Source: Pseudomonas sp. CHM02
GTDB lineage: Bacteria; Pseudomonadota; Gammaproteobacteria; Pseudomonadales; Pseudomonadaceae
Direction of reading: 5' to 3'
Assembly: GCF_000612585.1 (NCBI RefSeq)
Contig: NZ_JFCA01000022.1
Location: 1 to 64,000, forward strand
Length of the DNA: 64,000 nt
Shown: positions 25,178-33,013 of the stretch, piece after piece
Numbering within the stretch: the stretch's first letter is position 1
Layout of the letters: each line of letters opens with the position of its first letter
Translations under genes and position numbers: made by a program
Notes under the pieces: model-generated
Databases searched by the model: none
Told to the model about the DNA's origin: nothing
Seen by the model: the letters and a program-made list of their open reading frames with translations, nothing else

Positions 25178-25450
25178 TTATGGCTTCTCGTCGATTTCTT
25201 CGTTTTCCTGCTCTTCCTGCTCTTCCTGCTCTTCCTGCTGCGATGGCTTTTGATCTGCAGGCTTTTTGGCCGCTGATTTCTTGCCAGCAGGCGTTTTGGC
25301 TGCTTTTCCACTGGCAGCCTTTTCTACGTAAAGCTTTGCTCGGCCTGACTCAATCAAGGCGTCTGCAGCGGCAGAGTCAAAACCAGCAACTTCCCCGACT
25401 GCGTATCCGCGCCAGCCCTGCTTGAATGTGACGATTTTCATATCGGTCAT
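25178..25450 (-). CDS. Small acidic/Lys-rich phage protein with EEQ repeats
   Basis: The 90-aa product has an N-terminal folded segment (MKIVTFKQGWRGYAVGEVAGF, ADALIESGRAKLYVEK) that resembles Mu gp35/FI-like small head proteins, then an Ala/Lys stretch and a Glu/Gln run from a 9-bp tandem repeat (about 25203-25239, four units). It lies between capsid and connector genes, the usual spot for a head decoration or completion protein. Confidence 0.6.
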   Translation of the reverse strand: MTDMKIVTFKQGWRGYAVGEVAGFDSAAADALIESGRAKLYVEKAASGKAAKTPAGKKSAAKKPADQKPSQQEEQEEQEEQENEEIDEKP

Positions 25451-25501
25451 GATGTTACCTGCTCAAGAGGTAGGCCCCGCCAAGCGGCAGGGCCAAGGGG
25501 C

Positions 25502-26812
25502 TTACATACCGGCGCCCCAAGTGATGCCGGTACCCACAGAAATCGACTCGACGTGACGCGGGCCGAAGTCGTGCTTGCTGATCACGCGGATCAGGGTCTG
25601 ATCACGCTGGAACGCGCTGACGGTATTACCAGCGCCATCCTTGTAGGAGGCCTCGGTGCTGATCGCAATCGCCAGCGTGGTGTCTTCACCGATGTAGCAG
25701 TCGGCGAAGTTCACGAAGTAGATCTCGGACTCGTTACCGCCGGCGCCCAGGTTGACCGGCACTTGAGTGGTCAGTGCCACTGGATAGCCCTTCAACATAC
25801 CGCCGTCGATTTCTGGGTAGGCCTTGTTGCCATTGCCGTCGCGCAGCGATTGCAGCCAACGGATGGTGCGTGGCGCCATGATCCAGCCACAGCCCGCCAG
25901 GTCCACGTTGGCCCCTTCCAGGCGCAGCATCATGCCGCCCAGGTACAGGTCGACAATAGCGAGCGTTGCACCGGCAGGCGCACCCATCACGTTGCCAGGC
26001 AGGGCCCAGTAGCGCAGACCCTTCGGCAGCGAGCCGGTGCCAGCACCACGGATGAAGTGAAGATCTTCCGACAGACCCATGCTGACCGCGAGATCGCTGC
26101 TGACTTGGGAATCAATGCGCGGATTAACGCCCGCATACGCCAGCAGGTCATTGGAGATCGGCACGATCGCAGCCGCCTTCTTGGCGGACAGCTTGAGGTC
26201 ACCGAACTGCATATCGGTGATCGCAATGTCTTCCTCGGTGCCCAGGTAGGTCACCTGAGTGTTACCCAGCACACGGGGCATGGTCAGGTTGCCATTGTTC
26301 AGCGGAAGGCTGATGGCTCCCATCTTGCGCACCACGGACTTAGGCCGCAGCGATTCGATAACACTGGTGCTGAAGTTCTCGGGCACCAGCACACCACCGG
26401 AGCCCGGAGTCACAGTGGAAAGCGCCATATGCACATCGGCGCCGTAACCGCCCGTCTTGGCCATTTCAGCAGCGACGTGCTGATTGCCGCCGGCCTGGAC
26501 CATGAGGCGCACCATTTGCGCCATCGCAACACCCGGCTTCGTTGGTTCGCTGTGAACGCTGATATGAGTTGGGGAGCCTTTATTGCCCTGCGCACTTTCT
26601 TCGACAGGTACCGCAGTTGCTGCCGCAATACGCTCAGCGCTTTCAGCGCGAGTAATTTTCGCGGTCATTTCGTTGATCTGGGTTTCCAGCTGCGCAAACT
26701 GCGCCAGCTGCTCAACGTTCAGATTCCCGCCGCCCGATTCGATCTGGGCCAGTGCCTGGACCTGCTCAACCAGTTTGGCGCGTTCGCTACGCATTTGAAG
26801 TACAAGGGACAT
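25502..26812 (-). CDS. HK97-family major capsid protein
   Basis: The 436-aa product begins with a coiled-coil scaffold-like domain (about 1-70: SERAKLVEQVQALAQIESGGG, LETQINEMTAKITRAESAER), and the HK97 capsid fold follows from about residue 110 (GVLVPENFSTSVIESLRPKSVVRKMGA, LGTEEDIAITDMQFGDLKLSAKKAAAIVPISNDLL, IGEDTTLAIAISTEASY). The N-terminal delta domain is probably removed by the S49 protease encoded upstream. Confidence 0.95.
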   Translation of the reverse strand: MSLVLQMRSERAKLVEQVQALAQIESGGGNLNVEQLAQFAQLETQINEMTAKITRAESAERIAAATAVPVEESAQGNKGSPTHISVHSEPTKPGVAMAQMVRLMVQAGGNQHVAAEMAKTGGYGADVHMALSTVTPGSGGVLVPENFSTSVIESLRPKSVVRKMGAISLPLNNGNLTMPRVLGNTQVTYLGTEEDIAITDMQFGDLKLSAKKAAAIVPISNDLLAYAGVNPRIDSQVSSDLAVSMGLSEDLHFIRGAGTGSLPKGLRYWALPGNVMGAPAGATLAIVDLYLGGMMLRLEGANVDLAGCGWIMAPRTIRWLQSLRDGNGNKAYPEIDGGMLKGYPVALTTQVPVNLGAGGNESEIYFVNFADCYIGEDTTLAIAISTEASYKDGAGNTVSAFQRDQTLIRVISKHDFGPRHVESISVGTGITWGAGM

Positions 26813-26828
26813 GGTGCCTCCTGGGCAT

Positions 26829-26851
26829 TAAAAAACCCGCACAAGGCGGGC
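26829..26851 (-). terminator. Terminator-like hairpin between protease and capsid genes
   Basis: The stem CCCGC/GCGGG (26836-26840 with 26846-26850) is followed on the minus strand by TTTTTT. Placed between two morphogenesis genes, it may tune expression or need antitermination. Confidence 0.6.
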
Positions 26852-26874
26852 TTCGACGAGTGCCGCGAACGCGG

Positions 26875-27819
26875 TCAGCTCAGTGTTTGAAGATTCAGTG
26901 CAGCGGCGCGAACCGCGATGCGGCCACCCTGCCGGCTCGCCCGGCTCACAGCGACAGAATGGGAAAGATCATCAACGGCCTGTTGCGGGCTCTGCATTCG
27001 ATCTGCCAGCCCAGCGGTGATGCCGGCCTGGCCACGATAAAGCCCGGCCTCGGTTGCCATGACCTGTTGTACGGACAGCCCCCGGTATTCGGCGACGGCG
27101 TTAACGAAGAGCTGGTAACTCTCCTGCACCACATCGTTGAGGTACTTGAGCGACTGGTCGCTTAAAGGTTCGTGAGGGCTGAGATCGTTTTTGTGTGCAC
27201 CGGCGAACACAGTGGTCACCTTGACGCCCATGCCCTCCTCCATCTTGGAGCGGTCCATGTGGCTGGCAATGACGCCGATGGACCCGACACCACTGGTCTG
27301 ACTCACTACCAGCTCACTACAGGCAGAGCCGAGCAGATAGCCACCGCTGTAGGCCATGAAGTTGACGATGCCTGTAATCGGTTTCTGCTGGGCCATCGCG
27401 CGGATATCGGCCGCCAGTTCGAAAGCCCCCACGGCAGAACCGCCTGGGCTGTCGATGTCGAGCACGATCCGCTCGACCATTGGGTCAGCAACAGCGTTGC
27501 GAATTTGCCCACGCAGCTGTTCATAGCTGGTCATCGTTTCGCACATGCCGATGTGGCTGCCGCGACTGACCAACACGCCGCTGACAGGAATCACCTCGAT
27601 ACCAGTGCGCGCGATTGCGGTTCGGCGCTCTTCTTCGCGCTGGGCGATGCGGTCCATTCCGTCATCCGACCACAGGCCGGGGGTACCCTGCCCACCGATG
27701 TTGACGATGTTCAAGCTCATTACCTGGTTGGCCCAGCGAACTCCTAGGTCCAACATATCAGGCATTACCAACAGCGGCTGGTTGAACAGCAGGCTTGAGG
27801 CTCTCAGGTAGTTTTTCAT
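26875..27819 (-). CDS. S49-family head maturation protease
   Basis: The 314-aa product has the SppA/ClpP-like fold: IEVIPVSGVLVSRG, IVLDIDSPGGSAVGAFELAADI, FMAYSGGYLLGSAC with the probable nucleophile Ser in YSGG, and TSGVGSIGVIASHMD. It cleaves the capsid delta domain during head maturation. It overlaps the portal gene by 4 bp. Confidence 0.93.
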   Translation of the reverse strand: MKNYLRASSLLFNQPLLVMPDMLDLGVRWANQVMSLNIVNIGGQGTPGLWSDDGMDRIAQREEERRTAIARTGIEVIPVSGVLVSRGSHIGMCETMTSYEQLRGQIRNAVADPMVERIVLDIDSPGGSAVGAFELAADIRAMAQQKPITGIVNFMAYSGGYLLGSACSELVVSQTSGVGSIGVIASHMDRSKMEEGMGVKVTTVFAGAHKNDLSPHEPLSDQSLKYLNDVVQESYQLFVNAVAEYRGLSVQQVMATEAGLYRGQAGITAGLADRMQSPQQAVDDLSHSVAVSRASRQGGRIAVRAAALNLQTLS

Positions 27820-29087
27820 TGCGCCAGAATCCTCTCAATTTGTGCGTGCTGCATTTCGAGTTGCGCGCGCACCGCAGGGTTGGTCAAGTCGGCGCCGCTC
27901 TTGCCTGCGTCAACCATGTTCAGCGGCTGCATGTAGATGTCGCCACCGGTAACCGGCGGCATGTTCTCCAGACGCCGAATGTCGTTGGCACTCAGCCAGC
28001 CCCACTGCCGTCCAATGGCATAGGCTTCGTATCGGCTCTTCTGATCGCCGCGCAGTAACCCGGAGAGGTTGAACTCGATGAAGTAGTTGCGGCGGTCGGC
28101 CGGCAACAAGAAGTCGCGCATCATCGATTGTTCGTGACGCTTGACCCATGGCAGCAACGCGAACACCACGAACTGAATCATCAACTGCTCAAGGGTGTTG
28201 TAGTTGGATTTCTCCAGGTCGTTAACCATAGGCAGCGGGATCTTGTAGATCCGGGCGATATCGGTACCGGTGGTTTTGAGAATCCCCAGCACCTCAGCAT
28301 CCACGTTGTTCATGGAGACAGGCTTAAAGGTCATACCCTCTTGCAGCAACGCCACCTTCTTGGCGTTGTCCATGCCACCGAACTTCTGGCCCCACTGGTC
28401 GACGATTTTGTCGATGCTGCCCTGGTCCTTGATCGCAGGCGCCTCGCGCGGCCGCTCGATCACGCCGGAGACCGTCACACCATTGGCAAAGCTCTTGCCC
28501 GTGTATTGCCTGACAGCCTGGGCCAAACCCAGCGAATCGGCGTGTACCTCAATCGGTGACAGGCCAACGTAGTGGTTCGTGCTGAACCACCGCACGTGAT
28601 GAACCATGCGCATTGGCAACGCTTCGCCGCCACCGATCCGGTAGTACGGCAGCATGTCGCCGCCCTTGAGCACCTGTACTTTGTCGTTGCACAACGGCCA
28701 GAGCGCAACGATGTTGCCGTCGTCGCGACGGTCGATGAAGCTGTAACCGTTGCCACGCAAGCCAGCGGCGCCCTGCATGCACTCCATGAATTCATACGGA
28801 GTCTGAAAACCGTTTGGCTGATACCGCAGGACGTCATACGCGGGATGGTTGATCGCTGATTCGCGCTGGCCCTTGTCCAGGCGCTTGTACATCTCACAAG
28901 GCAACTGCCCCATGGTCTCGGCTAGCAACGTGACGCAGTTCTGCAGGATCGGCAAACCCAACGCTGACTCCGGTGTGACCTTCACCCCGGAGCTGTTACG
29001 ACCGCTACCGATCAGGCCGCGCCAGAAACCACTACCCGTCTCCGTGAGGTTGCCGCGCCCTTCGCCGAGCACGCTTGAAAAGAACAT
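27816..29087 (-). CDS. HK97-family portal protein
   Basis: The 423-aa product matches HK97 portals: VTPESALGLPILQNCVTLLAETMGQLPCEMYK, LRGNGYSFIDRRDDGNIVALWPL, TTGTDIARIYKIPLPMVND, FNLSGLLRGDQKSRYEAYAIGRQWGWLSANDIRRLENMPPV. I chose the start at 29087 because AAAGGAGG precedes it by 6 bases; the longer open frame to 29354 overlaps two upstream genes. The portal is the DNA packaging channel. Confidence 0.95.
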   Translation of the reverse strand: MFFSSVLGEGRGNLTETGSGFWRGLIGSGRNSSGVKVTPESALGLPILQNCVTLLAETMGQLPCEMYKRLDKGQRESAINHPAYDVLRYQPNGFQTPYEFMECMQGAAGLRGNGYSFIDRRDDGNIVALWPLCNDKVQVLKGGDMLPYYRIGGGEALPMRMVHHVRWFSTNHYVGLSPIEVHADSLGLAQAVRQYTGKSFANGVTVSGVIERPREAPAIKDQGSIDKIVDQWGQKFGGMDNAKKVALLQEGMTFKPVSMNNVDAEVLGILKTTGTDIARIYKIPLPMVNDLEKSNYNTLEQLMIQFVVFALLPWVKRHEQSMMRDFLLPADRRNYFIEFNLSGLLRGDQKSRYEAYAIGRQWGWLSANDIRRLENMPPVTGGDIYMQPLNMVDAGKSGADLTNPAVRAQLEMQHAQIERILAQ

Positions 29088-29089
29088 GC

Positions 29090-29269
29090 TCAACCTCCTT
29101 TGGGTTTGGGTTGCGTTGCAGCAGCTGCGCGATCTGCCAGCCAGGACCAGGCAATAAGCCCGACACCCGCCACTACACACGCAGCGGGCACGTGGACCAT
29201 CGCCACGCCGCCAACCAGCAGGCAGAAGCCCAGCAGGCCGGACAGCCAGGACAGAATGACCAGTTTCAT
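29090..29269 (-). CDS. 59-aa double-spanning membrane protein
   Basis: The short frame between terminase and portal starts inside the TerL 3' end (4-bp overlap) and ends 2 bp before the portal ATG. It encodes two hydrophobic helices (LVILSWLSGLLGFCLLVGGVA and AACVVAGVGLIAWSWLA) and ends TQPKPKGG; the last codons include the portal Shine-Dalgarno. The tight fit between genes argues it is translated. Function unknown. Confidence 0.7.
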   Translation of the reverse strand: MKLVILSWLSGLLGFCLLVGGVAMVHVPAACVVAGVGLIAWSWLADRAAAATQPKPKGG

Positions 29270-31089
29270 ATACCGACCCCTTCGTCGTAGATGGATTTAC
29301 CACCAGCGCCGGCGGCTTTACCGCTGATGCCAGTGGCCATGATGCCGGCGACAATGCCGTCGATGCGGCCCGTAGCCTTGGCCTTGTCGGCCTTGCGGTT
29401 GTTGGCAGGGTCAGAAACGATTACCGCGTTGCCTGCGTTCCAGGTCATTACCGGGTTACCGTCGTGCCGGAGGGTTTCGACTGTCTCGCTTTCGACCAAC
29501 TCCCACTCACTGGGGTCTAGGTCGATAACTTCGTCACCCTCGGGTTTGGGGGCCAAGCCCAGCAGGCGCCGCTCAAACTCATCTACGGCTGGGCCCATGT
29601 CCTTGTAGCCCTGGCCGAATCCCACCATCTCGGGCAGCGTGATGTCGTATTCCGACATCAGTTGCAGCAAGTCTTCGATCCGCCAACGGTCGTACGCAAT
29701 GCGCTCCACGTCGAAGTAGGCAGTGATCGTGACAAGGCGCCGCAGTACGTGCAGTTTACTGATCGCCCGACCCGGCGTTGTTTCAAGGTGCCCGGCCTTG
29801 ACCCACATAGCATAAGGCACCTTGTCGCGATCCTCGCGACCTTGCAGATCGTCGTCCGGTATCCAGAAGTACGGCAGCATCCGCCAGTGCGGATCGTGCG
29901 GCGCCGGCCAGAACAGCAGAACGAATGCCGTCAAGTCCGTGGTACTTGCGAGGTCGAGCCCGCCGACACAGCGCCGGTTGCGCAACATCCGCATCGGCAC
30001 ACGCTCTTCCGCTTGCTTCCATACCGCCCACGAAATCCATGGGGCGTCGGCCTGGGTCCACTCGCAAAAGTTCAGGCGCCGCACCACTGACTCTTGGGCC
30101 GGCAACCCCCGTGCGGCCTTCACCTGCTCGCGCAAGTACTTGCGACCCGGGATGCCATCGGCCTGGCCTTCGGCGACGTAATCGAGCGAGGGGTTGACCT
30201 TTGCCCAGCAACTTTCGTCTTTGAACGGATCGTCGTCTTTGTCGAGTGAACAGATGAAGGCGAAGAAGCTGTCGTCATCCTCAATGCCGGCGCAGATACG
30301 CACGCCTAGGTCGTGATACTGACCGCACACCGTCTTCTTATCGGAGCCGCTGTTGGTGATCATCACCACCATGGCCTTGCGGCGGTTCTTGGTACCGGCG
30401 CGCATCATGTTAACGGTGGCGGCGGTTTTGTGTTCGTGCACCTCATCAAGCAGGCCGATGTGAGGCCGTGGGCCTGACTTGCCTTCGTCGGCACTGATCG
30501 GACGGAAGAACGAATTGGTGTTGGGGTAGAACAGGTTCCACACCTTTTCGTCACGACCCGACTGCACCAGCCGTGATCGGAGCTTGGTGGACATGTCGAC
30601 CATCGACACGGCGTCACGAAACAGGATCATTGCCTGGTCACGTTTGGTCGCAGCGGCATAGATCTCGGCGCGTTGCTCGCCATCCGACACCAATCCATAC
30701 AGACCAATACCAGCCACCAGCGGGCTTTTTCCAGAGCCCTTACCGGTTTCGATGTAGCCCAAGCGGAAGCGGCGGAACCCGTCCACCGTCATCCAGCCGA
30801 ACAGGCTGCCGATGACAAAGGCTTGCCACGGGGCCAGCAGGAACGGCAGGCCTTCGTAGTCGCCACCGTTGAGGCAAAGCACCTCTTCGAAAAAACCTAT
30901 GGCTCGGTTGGCCTTGCCCAGATCCCAGATCAAGCCACGCGCTGGCCCGTGTTTGAGGTCTTGCAGGTGCCGCTTGCAGGCGTTGCGGACATCAGGACCG
31001 GCGACGATATCGCCAGCCAACACCGCCAGGGCAAACGCGCTGACGCGATCATCAGTTGAAGTACTTGTCTGCGGCGTCTCGTTGCTCAT
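29266..31089 (-). CDS. Terminase large subunit
   Basis: The 607-aa product carries a packaging ATPase domain with Walker A GYIETGKGSGKS at about residues 110-121 and Walker B IGLLDEVHEHKT at about 215. The C-terminal nuclease includes GGLDLASTTDLTAFVLL and YDRWRIEDLLQLMSEY. It belongs to the group paired with P27-type small subunits. Start at 31089 (MSNETP); an ATG at 31104 is also open. It overlaps TerS by 38 bp. Confidence 0.95.
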   Translation of the reverse strand: MSNETPQTSTSTDDRVSAFALAVLAGDIVAGPDVRNACKRHLQDLKHGPARGLIWDLGKANRAIGFFEEVLCLNGGDYEGLPFLLAPWQAFVIGSLFGWMTVDGFRRFRLGYIETGKGSGKSPLVAGIGLYGLVSDGEQRAEIYAAATKRDQAMILFRDAVSMVDMSTKLRSRLVQSGRDEKVWNLFYPNTNSFFRPISADEGKSGPRPHIGLLDEVHEHKTAATVNMMRAGTKNRRKAMVVMITNSGSDKKTVCGQYHDLGVRICAGIEDDDSFFAFICSLDKDDDPFKDESCWAKVNPSLDYVAEGQADGIPGRKYLREQVKAARGLPAQESVVRRLNFCEWTQADAPWISWAVWKQAEERVPMRMLRNRRCVGGLDLASTTDLTAFVLLFWPAPHDPHWRMLPYFWIPDDDLQGREDRDKVPYAMWVKAGHLETTPGRAISKLHVLRRLVTITAYFDVERIAYDRWRIEDLLQLMSEYDITLPEMVGFGQGYKDMGPAVDEFERRLLGLAPKPEGDEVIDLDPSEWELVESETVETLRHDGNPVMTWNAGNAVIVSDPANNRKADKAKATGRIDGIVAGIMATGISGKAAGAGGKSIYDEGVGI

Positions 31090-31585
31090 TGGGGAATAGC
31101 TCACCTTGCGGCGCCGGCGACGTTTTCAGATTGCGCCGGGACATAGGCGACAGGCCGAACTGGGCACCGGCGGCGTTGGCGCGCTTTTCGGCGTCGTTCG
31201 CGAGCTGGCGAAGGACGTGCATTTGCTGCGCGCCGGTTTTGAAGGTCTGGATGTCGCCGCCCAGGTCATCATCAGAAGCGGCGTTACGCTTCGTGATCAG
31301 CCGCTGGTACCGGCGCCAATCGGCGGTCGCCTGGCAATAGGTCGCCAGCGCCATCGAGTCCAATTTAGAAACGATGCCCAGCGAAATCAGCGCCGGTACC
31401 AGTTGCTCCCATTCGGCGATCGCATCAGCTGAAAGCACGTCCGGCATCGGCGGCGCACCAACCGGTACCGGCGGCGCCGCGACCTGCGCCAGAAGGTCAC
31501 TAACATTTTCGCGGCCACGATTTCCTTGCAGTAATTTCAGCGCCGCCGGCGTTCCAGGGCGACCCGAGTTTCCGTTTCCGGCCAT
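31052..31585 (-). CDS. Terminase small subunit, P27 family
   Basis: The 177-aa product has the P27 pattern: GRPGTPAALKLLQGNRGREN at the start, PPMPDVLSADAIAEWEQLVPALISLGIVSKLDSMALATYCQATADWRRY, and a C-terminal GLSPMSRRNLKTSPAPQGE. It recognises the packaging site and recruits TerL. A 152-bp gene-free gap lies upstream. Confidence 0.93.
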   Translation of the reverse strand: MAGNGNSGRPGTPAALKLLQGNRGRENVSDLLAQVAAPPVPVGAPPMPDVLSADAIAEWEQLVPALISLGIVSKLDSMALATYCQATADWRRYQRLITKRNAASDDDLGGDIQTFKTGAQQMHVLRQLANDAEKRANAAGAQFGLSPMSRRNLKTSPAPQGELFPNEQRDAADKYFN

Positions 31586-31737
31586 AAATACCCCTAACTT
31601 GTTGATACCCCCCCTCCCTCATTTATCCCGACGTTGCACACGACGGGGGGCGAGCGGTCTAGAAGAAATTTCGAAAAAGGTTTTTCACCCCCCCTACCCT
31701 CGGGAGTGCGCTTTTTTGGTGCGTTTTCGTCCCGTGG
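31586..31737. other. Candidate cos/packaging region
   Basis: This gene-free 152 bp separates HNH and small terminase genes. It contains C-runs (about 31609-31616 and 31688-31695) and a G-run (about 31644-31650). In HNH-TerS-TerL phages of the HK97 type the cohesive-end site usually lies here. The assignment rests on position only. Confidence 0.4.
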
Positions 31738-32106
31738 TCACCGGTTCCAGTGATGTCCAGGGTCCACCGGGCGACCGTCAGGGTTGCAGCCGGGGACCGT
31801 GCCGGTCCGCTCCATTCGCTGCTTGGTCGAGTCGTGGCAGAACTTGCAGAGGCTCGCCCAGTTCGCGGGATTCCAGAACAGCTTCCAGGCTGCCTTGATG
31901 CGCACCGGATCGCCGCTGTCCTTGGCGTCCTTGAGCTTGGGCGCGACCTTGTGGTCGACAACGCTGGCAGCGACGGGACGTTGATCAGTCGAGCACATCG
32001 TGCAATAGGGATTCTCACGCAGGTGACCGTCGCGGGACTTCTGCCACTTGTACCCATAACCGCGCTCGGTACTGCTGCCGCGACGGTCATCCGACACCCT
32101 GCTCAT
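31738..32106 (-). CDS. HNH endonuclease (packaging-associated)
   Basis: The 122-aa product has the HNH fold: zinc ligands in YCTMCSTDQR, VVDHKVAPK (catalytic Asp-His), FWNPANWASLCKFCHDSTKQ (Asn and second Cys pair). HNH proteins next to terminase are needed for cos cleavage in several HK97-like phages. I chose the start MSRVSDD at 32106, which overlaps the stop of the holin-like gene; the frame is open further upstream. Confidence 0.92.
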   Translation of the reverse strand: MSRVSDDRRGSSTERGYGYKWQKSRDGHLRENPYCTMCSTDQRPVAASVVDHKVAPKLKDAKDSGDPVRIKAAWKLFWNPANWASLCKFCHDSTKQRMERTGTVPGCNPDGRPVDPGHHWNR

Positions 32107-32396
32107 CAACCCACTCTCCACACCCGGGCCAGGTTGCCCGAGCTCTGGCACACCGACCCGACGAACACCGCCAGCAGCACCACCAGCGGCCACGAATTGC
32201 GCGGCATGATCAGCTGCCCCTTACCGATGTAAACAATCACCGCACCGGACGCCACCATCACCAGCCAGGCAAGGCAGCTCATGTCACGGCGGAACCGAGC
32301 GCCACGCCGCCGGAAGGTGAACAACCGAACGAACAGCGCCACGCACAACCAGAACGTGAACTGGGTTAGCATTTCCTGAATCACGTGACTATCCAT
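32106..32396 (-). CDS. Holin-like membrane protein 1
   Basis: The 96-aa product has three hydrophobic segments (about residues 10-27, 42-60, 68-85), a basic RRRGARFRRD loop between the first two, and a short C-terminal tail. The size and topology suit a class I holin or antiholin. GGGAGG precedes the ATG at 32396. It overlaps the second holin-like gene by 8 bp. Confidence 0.7.
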   Translation of the reverse strand: MDSHVIQEMLTQFTFWLCVALFVRLFTFRRRGARFRRDMSCLAWLVMVASGAVIVYIGKGQLIMPRNSWPLVVLLAVFVGSVCQSSGNLARVWRVG

Positions 32397-32754
32397 CCTG
32401 CCTCCCATGCGGTTCGGCATCGATACCGCGTCGCTTGATGATGGCGAGTGCGACCGTGACCACCAGCACCGACGCACCGAATGCAGCTGGCCCGGAGTGC
32501 TTGAACGGCCGAATGCCCCACAACTCCAACTCGCCGAGGCTTGGGGCGAACAGATAGCCCATGACGAAGGACACCAAAAGGAACACCACCCGCTTCCAGA
32601 CCGGCAACTCTTCGGTGGTGGTGAAGAACACCAGCGCACCGGCAAGTGCACCGATCACAGCGAGTGCATCAATTCCGGTAAACAACCCCGTTACAGCAGC
32701 ACCGGCACCGCCGGCCACGACAACAGTTGCAGCCGTGCTCGCTGGCTCGCCCAT
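32389..32754 (-). CDS. Holin-like membrane protein 2
   Basis: The 121-aa product has an N-terminal Ala/Gly/Val-rich amphipathic segment (about 5-25), two or three hydrophobic helices (ALAVIGALAGALVFFTTT, VVFLLVSFVMGYLFAP, AAFGASVLVVTVALAII) and a charged tail RRGIDAEPHGRQDG. It resembles small phage holins (LydA/holin superfamily types). GGAG lies 8 bases before ATG 32754; an upstream ATG at 32781 is less good. It is the first gene after the late-control terminator. Confidence 0.72.
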   Translation of the reverse strand: MGEPASTAATVVVAGGAGAAVTGLFTGIDALAVIGALAGALVFFTTTEELPVWKRVVFLLVSFVMGYLFAPSLGELELWGIRPFKHSGPAAFGASVLVVTVALAIIKRRGIDAEPHGRQDG

Positions 32755-32785
32755 GCTGATAACTCCATTGCAGACACCCATCGGG

Positions 32786-32816
32786 CAGAAAAAGAAAACC
32801 CCGCCGAAGCGGGGTT
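32786..32816 (-). terminator. Strong intrinsic terminator before the holin genes
   Basis: The 8-bp stem AACCCCGC/GCGGGGTT with a TTCG loop (32797-32816) is followed on the minus strand by TTTTCTTTTT. It lies between the candidate late regulator (33014-33502) and the holin-terminase operon, as lambda tR' lies between Q and S. Confidence 0.85.
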
Positions 32817-32952
32817 AAGTGGCCGGTCTAGGGAAACCGGGTAAAGCTGCACAGCACGTGCGAGGTCAGCGCCGAGGCGCAAATTCCATATCGTGGGGAC
32901 TTTTTACCCCTCTCCGGAAAAACCGGAAAGGAGTGTTTTTCGGTTGATCTAC

Positions 32953-32981
32953 TCGACGCACCTTTGACGCACGTTGACGCA
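32953..32981. promoter_or_regulatory. Three helically phased TYGACGCA repeats
   Basis: The words TCGACGCA, TTGACGCA and TTGACGCA begin at 32953, 32964 and 32974, so spaced 11 and 10 bp, one helical turn each. They lie upstream of the terminator and holin genes. Tandem 10-11 bp repeats resemble the P-box arrays bound by PrtN upstream of pyocin genes. The rest of 32817-33013 shows no gene. Confidence 0.6.
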
Positions 32982-33013
32982 ACTTTGAGGTAAACCATCC
33001 AGACGAACGGCAG

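Noticed and set aside
25473..25494. Terminator between the capsid gene and the EEQ gene
   Set aside because: A GC-rich hairpin is present but no T-run follows on the minus strand, so I did not call it a terminator.
25553..26890. A 445-codon frame opposite to the capsid gene
   Set aside because: It is antisense to the HK97 capsid gene with no motif or ribosome binding site; composition is that of a shadow frame.
10376..32396. R-type tailocin cluster
   Set aside because: Tailocins lack capsid, portal, terminase and integrase; all are present here, so this is a full prophage despite the PrtN-like gene.
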